Shown here one piece after another: positions 1 to 9,746 of a stretch of DNA of 64,000 nt (positions within the stretch are counted from its first letter, which is position 1; each line of letters opens with the position of its first letter). The position numbers and the translations under genes were made by a program. The stretch lies in assembly GCA_021030905.1 (NCBI GenBank), contig JAGFMI010000001.1:1860001-1924000 (forward strand). Reading direction: 5' to 3'. The notes below the pieces were generated by a model that ran no database searches, was not told the origin of the DNA, and was given only the letters and a program-made list of their open reading frames with translations. This DNA is from Pyrenula massariospora (taxonomy: Eukaryota > Ascomycota > Eurotiomycetes > Pyrenulales > Pyrenulaceae).

Positions 1-250
1 TTACAGTGGATTTTCAAGTACTGGCATTGACAGAGTTGTTAAACGAATGTTTAGTTCTCTCTATGAGGTTGCCGGCATTCTCTTATCTGTGAGCAGGGCT
101 CAGAGGGCTTGGCAGGCGATCCTGACAGAAACGGAAATTTGACTTAAAAAAAGATGAAAAAAAAAGGAGACAGTCCCGATGATACCGCAATATATTTCCG
201 CTCCCGGCTGCTGCTCAACTTTTGCACTTCTCTCTTATTTATAGATAAAA
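1..250. other. Left-edge gap, promoter of MFS gene
   Basis: No gene is supported here. An AT-rich stretch (TATTTATA near 236-243) lies immediately before the first ATG of the transporter at 251. That is very close for a TATA box, so either transcription starts elsewhere or the true start codon lies in an unseen upstream exon. Confidence 0.4.
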
Positions 251-2315
251 ATGTTTGCCGCGTGTCGAAGGGGCCCCGGCGCCACTTATTTCTCGCAGCC
301 ATCGCCCGCCGCCTGGACGACTGCTCAACATCACTTGGCCTCGACACTGAGCGACATAGGGCATACGACTGCCTCTTCCCCCACTGGTCCATCCGTACGG
401 CCCAGCACGGGGAGCAGTAGCATCCGTCCCAGCACGGGGAACATTAGCATCCGTCCCAGCACTGCTCCCTACTCTACCCGGGAACTTGAGCCCATAGCAG
501 CGACCGCCAGCGTCTCGAACGCTCCCACCAACGATGCTCCTAGCAAGAATGCCTTCAAGCCTACTAGGCAAGTTTGGGCGATTCTACTGTCTATCGCTGT
601 GATGACCGTCTGCGGCACCGTTGAGAGCACCATCATCATCAATGCCCTGCCCACCATCGTCGCTGACCTGCACGGGGGACCCGCCTTTATCTGGATTCCC
701 AACGCCTACTTCCTCTCCTCGGTCGCGGTGCTCCCGCTCTACGCGCAGATGAGCAACATCTTCGGTCGCCGCTACTTGCTCCTGATCGCCGTCGGGCTGT
801 TCATTCTCGGATCCGGCCTCTGCGGCGCCTCCACGTCGATTGGCATGCTGATTGCTGCCCGCGCCATCCAGGGCCTTGGCGGCGGCGGCATTGATATGTT
901 GTCGGAGACCATTATCATGGACCTCGTACCTCTGCGAGAGCGCTCCAAGTACATGTCCGTCGTGCTCGTAGGTGGTGTGCTCGGAGCTTCAATTGGGCCT
1001 TTCCTGGGAGGCGTCATCGTCGTCACGTTGGGCTGGCGCTGGATTTTCTATCTCAACCTTTGTCTTGCCGGAGGCAAGCCGCTACACCCATGCCATCACC
1101 GTTGCATACACGCTAACGAGTTCTTGCAGCGGCATTCATCATGTTCCTTATCTTCTTGAGAGTGAAGCAGCCACGCGACCGGGCCTTCGTCGCGCAGCTG
1201 AAGCGAATCGACTTCGGTGGAAACAGCATCTTCATTGCTTCGGTCGTTGCCGTACTCCTGGCATTGACCTGGGCAGGGCCGGTCTATCAATGGGGCAACT
1301 TTCGAATCATCGTACCACTTCTACTGGGATTCATGGGCTTCTTCGCTTTTACTGCGTTTGAGTGGACTCCTAAACTGGCCCCGGAGCCCTCTTTTCCCCG
1401 CGCATTGGTCTCAAACAGGACGTCGGCAGCAGCTCTCTCGATGGTTCTTCTTAGTAACATGTGCCTCATGTGGACTTTCTAGTACGTTCTTGGTGGATTT
1501 TCTCCGTATGGATTGTGCGACGATTTGTGCTAACTATATCTTCATGTAGCTTCTTGCCAATCTATTTCCAGTCGGTCCTTGCAAAATCAGCTCTTGGCTC
1601 CGGCATCTCCATTGTACCCATATCCGCCTGTGTCGTCCCGTTTGCCATCATCGGCGGAACGGTTTTGTCCAAATGGGGCCGATACAAACCTATCCACGTA
1701 GTCGCCTGGGGATTTCTCATCGTTGGGATCGGGCTCTTCTCTTTACTCGACCGGAACTCGACAACTGCGGAGTGGGCCTGCTTCGAGATTGTCAGCTCCG
1801 TGGGATCGGGGATATTGAGCGTGACTCTTCTTCCTGCCATCCAGGCTCCTCTCGATGAGAAACATGTGGCAACGGCGACGGGCATGTATGGCTTCGCGCG
1901 CGGCTTTGGCGCCATCTGGGGCGTTACGATTCCCAGCGCCATCTTTAACAACGAAGTGCACCGGTACAAAGACCTCATCAGGGACAAAAATATCCGTAAC
2001 AAACTCGCCAACGGCCAAGCATACGAGCGCGCGACCAAAGCATTCCTCAACAGTCTTACAGACGACGTTGTACGCGATCAGGTCATCGCCGTCTTCACCC
2101 GCGCCATCAAGACTGTGTGGTACGTTGGGGCGGCTTTTGCAGGGGTCGGGTTCCTAGTCTCCTTTGTCCAGAAAGAGATTGAGCTGCGACAAGATCTCAA
2201 CACCGAGTTTGGCCTGGAGGACGACAAGGATGGGGATAGGGACGTCGAGCCTAGTGCTACCGGCTGCGACCAGATTGAACTGCAGGACCTTCCGCCGGCC
2301 GTGCGTTCGCGGTGA
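251..2315 (+). CDS. MFS transporter, DHA2-type drug:H+ antiporter
   Basis: Predicted plasma-membrane efflux pump of the 14-helix DHA2 branch, the group that includes fungal toxin and drug exporters. Exons are 251-1073, 1130-1481 and 1550-2315, giving about 646 aa. The first intron begins with GC (gcaagc) and ends in cag, with a CTAAC-like branch point; using it restores the run NLCLAGAAFIMFL. The second is a normal GT-AG intron and restores TFYFLPIYFQS. The first helix starts near residue 112. Motif A (FGRRYLLL) and the antiporter motif C (GASIGPFLGG) are visible. About 110 hydrophilic residues precede helix 1 and contain a short Ser/Thr/Pro repeat. No other in-frame Met occurs before helix 1. 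The transported substrate cannot be told; neighbours at 12-18 kb suggest a metabolite, but this is inference. Confidence 0.88.
402..455 (+). repeat. Two-unit 27-bp tandem repeat in MFS leader
   Basis: Two adjacent 27-bp units differing at a few bases encode the similar runs RPSTGSSSI and RPSTGNISI in the hydrophilic N-terminal extension of the transporter. The unit length keeps the frame. Confidence 0.6.
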
Positions 2316-3740
2316 GGTTGCACGGTCAACTTCACAGAATACACCCTACTGGCGTGCTTGGGGCTAGCTATACAACATTCCCACAAAGTTGATGAACTAA
2401 AAGGCTAGGCCATGTATCAGTGCATCCGTTGGATCTTATATCCAACTGCCCCCTGCAATGGGGGTACTAATACTGGGCTGTAGGTGCTGCTGCTCTACCT
2501 CATCGAGGTCTCTCGAACCTGTCTATTAAGATCCTCCTGAGCTATAGCATGTCTGTATGCGTAAGCCCGCCACGAGTCAGAATAACTCGTGTCCTCTAGA
2601 TCCTGGTGATCTATGTCTACTGTGATCCTGTGATCCAATGACCTGTAACCGTCACATACAGAGATGAACGCTACCGGGCTCATACCCTGATGAACTAAAG
2701 GCTAGGCCATGTATCAGTGCATCCATTAAATCTTATATCCAACTAAAGTGCCTGGCACACCCTGGGGAAACTGCCATAACCTAATGCACTAGCGTTTGGG
2801 CGCACCTCAACATATGCACTCAGGCTGTCAAGTTCTTGAGTTGTACAGTTTCAATTCACTGAAGTGTTTGAAGTGACATTTTGAGCAGCGACAATGCTCG
2901 ACTGGTTTTCAATTAGCTCCAAAGAAGGTTAGGAACTGGCAAAGGACTGCTAGATTGGGCAGCTTGGCTACCTTGGGACAGTCCAGAGCTCTCTGAATTG
3001 CAGCTCCAATAGGAAGATCATCGGTATCTGGGCCAACGGTAGACGTTATCAACAATGAAGAGTTCGCTATCGGCCAAAAAGGGCTGCGAACTGCGACTGA
3101 GTAGCTGATAATGCTGCATTATACCCTCGAATGCAGTATTCTGTGTACCATTTTGCCTGAGTAGCAATAGGCGGGTGCGTATCACTCTAGGATTATGAGC
3201 TTTTGTAGGCTGTCTCGCCATATTAATTTAGATGATTCAGGGTTTTCCTACTGGCTCTACCTGTTGGGGTGTAGATCGCCGGATGGTACCGCACGAAATC
3301 GTCCGAGTGGTAATTGAACATTGCGATATATAAGTTATAGCCCATCTTTCGACCGCGGATGTCGAAGCCAGATGGCACCATTCTTTCAGATTGTCATCGC
3401 GTTCAGTTCGAAGGGATACGGCTCCACTGTTTAGAGATGGATTAATTCATACTACAAGGGACTATGCAGATCTGCCGAAAGCGAGAAGCGCATGACTATT
3501 ACTTACTAATGATACTAAGTTCGACGTGCTGATTAATTCACCACCTTCAGTTTTTTGGCGCATCTTGTTGCTGAACCCTTGCTTGTTTGTGAACATTATT
3601 TGACCTAAATGTAGGGTAAGCCCAGTTATCCTTCTTACCCTGTCTTTCTTTATGTCTCTTCTTCTCACGCCTCAGAACACCTATCTAAACTCTCTTCTCC
3701 CGGAGTTCAAACTCCATCAAGTTTCCCAATTTGACTCAGC
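2316..3740. other. Intergenic region with repeat pair, no gene
   Basis: No convincing gene. It holds the direct repeat pair described separately (2391-2446 and 2689-2743), a short reading frame on the minus strand between them, and the promoter of the GAL80-like gene. The rest is unremarkable. Confidence 0.5.
2391..2743. repeat. Direct repeat pair, probable transposon remnant
   Basis: Two copies of about 55 bp (2391-2446 and 2689-2743), close to 90 percent alike, lie about 298 bp apart in the same orientation. The first ends in a perfect 7-bp inverted repeat, GTTGGAT/ATCCAAC at 2428-2446. The segment between them holds a short minus-strand reading frame with a hydrophilic product. Paired copies around a degenerate reading frame fit a remnant of a repetitive element, possibly of the LTR kind. 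The family is not established; it is certainly not whole. Confidence 0.45.
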
Positions 3741-4931
3741 ATGGCTCCGATACGCGTAGCCCTCATCGGGCTCTCAGCCAGCGCCAAAACCTCTTGGGCA
3801 GACGAAGCCCACTTGCCATACCTCCTCTCCCCGCGTGGCAGATCACACTACGAAATCGTCGCCTTGCTCAACTCGAGCGTAGAAGCAGCGCAGGCTTCCA
3901 AAGAAAGATTCAACCTCCCTCCCCGCGTGAAAACATACGGGGACCCAGACGCCCTAGCGGCAGACCCAGACGTCGACCTCGTCGTCTGCAACACCCGTGT
4001 CGACGTGCACATCCCGACCACGGCGCCCTCCCTCAGAGCCGGAAAAGCGGTCTACATCGAATGGCCGCTGGCCGAGAATCTCCAGCGGGCGCTCGCTCTC
4101 ACCGGCGACCGGCGGATCGAGGACAGCATCATCGGCCTCCAGGGGCGGGTCGGACCCGTCACACTCAAGCTCAAAGAGATCCTGGCCGCTGGGCGTATTG
4201 GCCGCGTGCTGAGCAGCGACATGCGCGTGTTTGGTAACCTTTTGCCGCGTGACGCGGTGCCAGAGGGCCTGGCCTATTTCGCGGATAGGAGACTCGGCGG
4301 GAACCAGGTTACGATCGCGTTCGCCCACACGATTGACTATGTGCATGAGGTTCTGGGTGAGTTTGATTCTTTCGAGGCGAGGATGCAGGTCCAGCGGCCG
4401 ACGCTTGGCGTGATCGGCCAGGATGGGTTGCGGAAGGAGTCTATTTCTTCCAAGGTTCCGGATTTGCTGGCTGTGCATGGGCGTTTGGCAGCTGGTAAAG
4501 TTGACATAGCTGAGGATGCAACACTGGCTGTATCATTTAGGACCGGTCCTCCCTTTAAAGGTACGTCGGGATTGGTGTGGACTATAAATGGTGAAAAAGG
4601 TGAGCTTATGGTAACATGCCCCGTGGGACCTTATCTGCACTTAGAATCGTATGGGGAAGGGGTCAAGATACAATTGCACGATCATCAGACTGACAGTGTG
4701 GTGGATATTGACTGGGAGTGGAAGGACTGGCAGAGGGAACTGCCGGTGCGCTCAAGGGATGTAGCCGAAATTTATGAGAGATATGCGAGATGGGGAGAGG
4801 GTGGGAGACTTACAGCTGACATCTCAGATGGGAGCCAGTGGCCTAGGCTCCATGATGCTGTAACAAGATTGAAGGAGCTCGAGGAAATATTTAAGCAGTA
4901 TGATGCTGAGAAAGGCGCGGAGCGACCATAA
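3741..4931 (+). CDS. GAL80-like Gfo/Idh/MocA-family protein
   Basis: Single-exon 396-aa protein, full length for the family. The N-terminal Rossmann fold begins at once (IRVALIGLS), followed by a domain-2 region that includes GRIGRVLSSD and AFAHTIDYVHEVLG. Enzymes of this family normally carry an Glu-Lys-Pro signature in which the Lys contacts cofactor and substrate. Here the place reads YIEWPLAENL, with Trp instead of Lys. Yeast Gal80p, a dinucleotide-binding repressor of Gal4p rather than an active enzyme, also has Trp at this place (VEWAL). The protein may therefore be a sensor or regulator, or a divergent oxidoreductase. The ATG at 3741 is the first one and directly precedes the fold. It lies between an MFS transporter and a HET gene; no link to them is shown. 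Confidence 0.85.
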   Translation: MAPIRVALIGLSASAKTSWADEAHLPYLLSPRGRSHYEIVALLNSSVEAAQASKERFNLPPRVKTYGDPDALAADPDVDLVVCNTRVDVHIPTTAPSLRAGKAVYIEWPLAENLQRALALTGDRRIEDSIIGLQGRVGPVTLKLKEILAAGRIGRVLSSDMRVFGNLLPRDAVPEGLAYFADRRLGGNQVTIAFAHTIDYVHEVLGEFDSFEARMQVQRPTLGVIGQDGLRKESISSKVPDLLAVHGRLAAGKVDIAEDATLAVSFRTGPPFKGTSGLVWTINGEKGELMVTCPVGPYLHLESYGEGVKIQLHDHQTDSVVDIDWEWKDWQRELPVRSRDVAEIYERYARWGEGGRLTADISDGSQWPRLHDAVTRLKELEEIFKQYDAEKGAERP

Positions 4932-4987
4932 CCAACACATTTGCTGCCCAAGTAAAAGATAGGACCATCAAGGCTATTTCCACAGCC

Positions 4988-7206
4988 TCAGATTAATGAG
5001 ATAGTGTATTTATCGACCCCATCAAAAGTCTCGTACAGATACTCATCCAACTTGCCATTGTGAAAGACTTCGTTTATATCTTCTCGTGTGCTCTTATCCA
5101 CATTCTCGTTGCTAAAATCGAAGATTCCTATGCGCTGATATTCGCCCTTTTTGGTCGTTGGTCGTACTATCAGGCCTTCAGGTTGTACGTCACCATTGTT
5201 ATAAAACCGTAGGAGGTAGAATGGGGCCTGCCGATCAGCATCCGGATTGTCAAATTTAAAAGTTCCGTGATCGACTAATATTTTTCGAACTCCCGAAAAG
5301 GTCGACACTGTAATGTTTGATAGATCGTCGGGGTTGTTGGTGCTATAATCAAACACAACCTGACACATGGGACCTCGAAGACGTAAAGAACCTCCCTTGA
5401 CTTGACCAAGAGGGTCTGCCACCGGCTGTGCCATCATGTCAAGTACCTCAACGAGACCGTCTGCTATGTGCGGTGCATATGGCTGTGCTTCATAAACGAC
5501 AGCTTCCCTCTGAGAAGCCCATGACCAACTAGGAGCAATGTAACCAACGTCTTGTGGCGGCTCAGTAGCTTTTGGAAACCATAAAAGCTGGTCAAGGAGG
5601 CCATAACTCCATAGTCCGGCGAGATATCGTACGGATTTGCTCTCTTTAGTTTTAGTCGAGGACAATTCGAACATTAAGTGGAACGTGCGCGCGACACCTG
5701 AAATTGCTACAAGTCGATCGGACGCAGCTGTAAGCGAACGAGCGGTGTACTCCATGACGACTGATAGCCAAGACTTGTATAAGCGAGCTGGGTATCCAGT
5801 TGTGAAGTCTACTGGAGCAGGATGGAGCTTGTTTTTACTGATAACGTTGTTCATAAATTTGGGTAGGCGGCTAGGAAAACATTCAGATGCAGTCGTGCCG
5901 AAGCATTCCCAGTATAGTTGATTCCGGGCAAAATGGACCGTCCTTGGGGCTAGGACACGCTCCTGCAAAACCCAGGCGCGTTTGTTTAATGGCGCCTGCA
6001 TGACATCTTCATGATACGAGTCAGGATTCGCAGAGATCAGGCGTTCATGGCCCAGAAGGTGATTTTTCCAATGAGTCTGAAGATTGATCGGGGCAATTGC
6101 AAGTGGGTTCCGCTTTCGGAAGAGACCTCCTGTCCCATCGATAGCGTCTGTTGCGGCAATGTTGAGAAAAGAGCCAGAGTAGACATTGCTCATAAGCGCG
6201 CTCTCCTGCTGCCAGTCTTCTGCAGAATCTTGGATAATGCATAATGCATCAATCCATAAGTACCTTACATCAAGGTATTGTGCTACCACGATAGCCTCGC
6301 GGAAGCTTTGAGTCAGCTGGATAAAATTGATCTTCTCTCTAAATGCGACGAAACTCTTGTTGAGGAGCCGGCAAGGCAGAAACTTTCCCCAACAGTGACT
6401 TAGAGTAATATATCTGGTTGAAAGAGGCAGATCCTGAGAGCTGCAGAGATACAGATCTGGCGAGGTACCTCTCCCGATTTCGAGCAACCTTGTCGGGAGC
6501 TGGCGTGTCGACTTATCATGCATTACTGCACAGAGTTCATGCTGATTGCACTGGTCAATCCATCTCCTGATCTGGCCGAAAGAAACATCGGATCCGGTAC
6601 TTTTGGAGCCCAGGCCGTCAACGAGCCCTGTGCGTAATAAATCTGGATCTGTGGCAATGTCAGAGCTGGCATCGCCGCACATTCGGTCGAGGTCTATGAA
6701 AGGGAATGCCTGAAACAGATGACCAGAAACAGAGAAGAATCTGTATGGGCCTTCTCTTACTTAATGCGCGTTGAAGGACTTAGACTATAAGAGCAAATAC
6801 ACATACGGTCAATCGGATATAACCGGATAGACGGTTGAAATCGTATTCCTTGGCCATTCCTATGCAACAGCGCAAATTGAATGTAGTAGTGAAACCATGG
6901 ATATTGAAGAGTTGACTTGATCAGCATATTGGTGGACGTTAAACTCGCCGATGGGACCCACCATGAATTCTGTGGTCCACCAAACTCGTCAAACATGTCG
7001 AACGACCAGGAGCTTTGAAGTGGGCGTTTGATTCTATCAAGGAGCACGTTACACATGCGACATCCCTTTCGAGCTCCAACCTCGATGTGGTCAGGGCTGT
7101 CCCAATGGTGAATTATAAATACTCGGTGATGGTTGTCATGACGCCAAGCTGGCTCGGCTACAAATATGCGTTGACAGTTCACGCAAAGCTCGTTCGAGGG
7201 TAACAT
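4988..7206 (-). CDS. HET-domain (heterokaryon incompatibility) protein
   Basis: Protein of about 701 aa from two exons, 7206-6807 and 6693-4988, separated by an intron of about 113 bp (donor gtatgt, acceptor catag; acceptor choice follows from reading phase). The HET domain starts near residue 230 with TLSHCWG, continues with LWIDALCIIQD and closes with the conserved RAWVLQERVLAPR. The N-terminal part has a CRMCNVL cysteine pair common in long HET proteins; the C-terminal part is variable and has no recognised domain. HET domains trigger cell death when unlike fungal individuals fuse, and are TIR-like in fold. Many HET genes are orphans with unknown partners, and whether this one acts in incompatibility cannot be told. 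The gene ends only 56 bp from the convergent GAL80-like gene. Confidence 0.9.
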
Positions 7207-8400
7207 AGTATTTTAAAGGTGCTCATGAAACCCGTGGAAACTCGAGCTATCGTAGACTCTGCACATTAGTTATGTCTGTAGCCTATTAATGTTTTGGATC
7301 CCAGACGAGGTTTGAGGAAAGGATCAGCTGCAGGTATAGGCAGCTGACCATGGAATCTAGGAGTCAGCTGCAGAGATCATGTAAAAGTTAGCTATGGTGA
7401 ACAAGTAGCGCCTGCGCTTGTGTATTTGTTTCGACGTGCAGAATCCTGCTGCTTGTGCCTACACCCTTGCAAATGGCTGAAGTGCCCGGTGGCAATGTCC
7501 TCTGCAAAGACGGCACAAGATTTTTCTTCTTCAACGTAACAACATGGAGTATTTTGAATATTAGGTCGAAAATGATGCATCAATATGCAAGTTGTACTAG
7601 CTGAAGATTAAGTACTCCTTGTACAACCTTCGCGCTGCAAGTATCTTGGTCAATCCCGAGTTTCCACCCCGCTCCAGGTCTATTTAGGGTGGTGGCGCGG
7701 AGAGCTCCCGGGCTAGGGGAGCCTTACCCGCTGACTTGGCAGTAGATCTCCTTCACCTGAGACACCACAATGCTCTTTGATCTCTTCTTAGCTGCGCATG
7801 TTGCTTTCTCTGTTCATCCAATTCCACGTCCCGCCTTCTCATCACGATTAACATGTGCTATATCAATCTGTTTCACAGCCTCGCCGCTTTGTGTGATCTT
7901 CATACTTCACTTGAGCTCCGGCTAATGTAGGGTAGCCAGTGGCCTCTATGTTGTTTCTGGAGTACATTTTGCGGCGCTTGACATCCGATGTGTGACGCTT
8001 GTAAAGGCGTTCCCAACACACTCCCATTCCTCTCTCGTCTCTATCATCTGTTCGGCGAAATCCACTCTGTTGGCTGAGTTCTCTGTCCTTGCAGAGGCTG
8101 AGCTGGAGTTTGGGGAGGAAAGCAATTCTTGCAAGCGAGCTTGGGTTTAGGCAATTGTTCGGGTGTCTTGAATGCTTCTTTAGCTACTGGGTGACCATTT
8201 GAGTCTCTCGTAGCAACCTGAAAATCGTACTGGGATCAAAGGTCTTCTATAATTACAAGTATGTCACGGATTTTCCATCATACATCCGTCGGTTCGATCT
8301 ATATACAAGACAAGGACTTTTCCGTTGCCATTCCGGCTTCTTCGCACATATTCCGTGATCCACCAAGGAAACTAGTCAATAGTCATATCTCTTGACTGCC
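7207..8400. other. Intergenic region, no gene seen
   Basis: No coding region is supported. Three CAGCTG hexamers lie at 7325, 7341 and 7365. The segment includes the upstream region of the HET gene and the 3' flank of the rhodopsin-like gene. Confidence 0.5.
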
Positions 8401-9746
8401 TCAATCGTATCGGACAGAAAACTCATTCCTCATTTCAATACCGTTCATCGGGAATGGGTGTGAAGGCTGCCCCCCTGTTTTGGTTGTCCGAGTTACTCCC
8501 TCCTCTCCTTTGTTCGATTTGTGTTGCGTTGAAATCAATCCGGCATTGTCAATTTCGCGATCTATTGAACGAAGCATCTCGAAGCTTCCATCCCCTCTAT
8601 GAGATCGCGAACTGCTCTCATATCGGGTCGACAGCGACTTATTCTGATGTCCATAGCTACGTCCATAACTATGGCCGTAGCTACCCGACGATGATTTTCC
8701 AGACGAGCTACGGTCGTGGGGACGAATGAAACGGCGAAATAGATGCGTCATGCTTGGGATGGAACAGCTGAAAATACCGATAGCTACTTCAGCTGCCGAC
8801 CACAACGCAGGCCCTACGAAGCCCCCTAAATGTCACGGTGAGCTCTCAAACATCCTCCAACCTGCTTCTAGGGGACAAGCTCACAATTTATGTCCTCCCC
8901 TGTATGATTTCCAAGTTGGATGAAAGACGTGATTCGAATAATGGAGAAGACCGGATTTCTAATCAGGAGTAAGTACATGCGTCATAATGAGGCCGTTAAG
9001 GTCACCTACAGGTAGCCAAGGAAGAAGACGCCCACCAGAGCGATCCTATGGGGACGCTTCATCTGTAGCTTCCACAACGACGGCAACGGCAGTAACAGCA
9101 ACACAAAGTCGCAGGCAATGTTGGGAATAGCCTGCCCGAGGAAGAAGCCATATTTGTACACGCATCGTCCTTTGATGTGGGGATTCCAGTATGCCGGGAT
9201 CGGAATGCATTGCAGGATGCTGGCGAAGGTGAAAGAGATCCACCACGCAATTACGAAGACACCAGTCGTCCTGATAGTGATCTTCAGCGGCCGAGTCACC
9301 GTGAAGATGCGGCGATAGAAGCAAAGTACCGACAGCTTCGTCAGAGCGATCGCTGTGTTGTACCAGATCTCGTCAAAGTAGAGCGCGTGAAGAAAGAATG
9401 TCGGGTCGCCTCTATGTTTTCCGAATCCATGAAAGCCCGCTATAGGATTGACTTGGTCAGCTCTACGCAGAATCTAGCATGCGAGGCCTTTTGCACGTAC
9501 CTATAAGAAAAGAAAGTGAGATGCCGACCGAGAAGGGCTAGAGGTTCATGTCAGTGACGTCCAACTATGCGAAGCACCTATTGGGACAGATCATCTCACC
9601 CAAGCTGCCAGAGCCAGCCAGTCGTCCCACCAGAATCCTGCGTCGGATAGCCCTCTTGAGATCATGCGCAGCGCGATCGCGAGCGTCGCAATCACTACTA
9701 GGAACGTGTCAATTCCCACTGGAATAGGAGCATATGATTCCCCCAT
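8401..9746 (-). CDS. Rhodopsin-like (PTH11-related) integral membrane protein
   Basis: Five exons: 9746-9600, 9537-9501, 9439-9010, 8958-8885 and 8825-8401, giving about 370 aa. Each junction has GT-AG ends and keeps the frame; the joins give AWPFSVGI, FLIAGFHGFGKH, FLGYLNPVFSIIR and INWGFVGPALW. It matches the large fungal 'rhodopsin domain' family of seven-helix proteins: WWDDWLAL after helix 1, a YF-EIWYNTAIALTKLSVLCFYRRIF block, and the closing SAAEVAIGIFSCSIPSM. No retinal-binding Lys is claimed. I took the ATG at 9746, which leaves a short leader before helix 1. The cytoplasmic tail is rich in Ser, Gly, Tyr and His, with a small SYGHSYGRSYGH repeat. Some relatives act in sensing host or surface cues, but most are uncharacterised. 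Confidence 0.85.
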
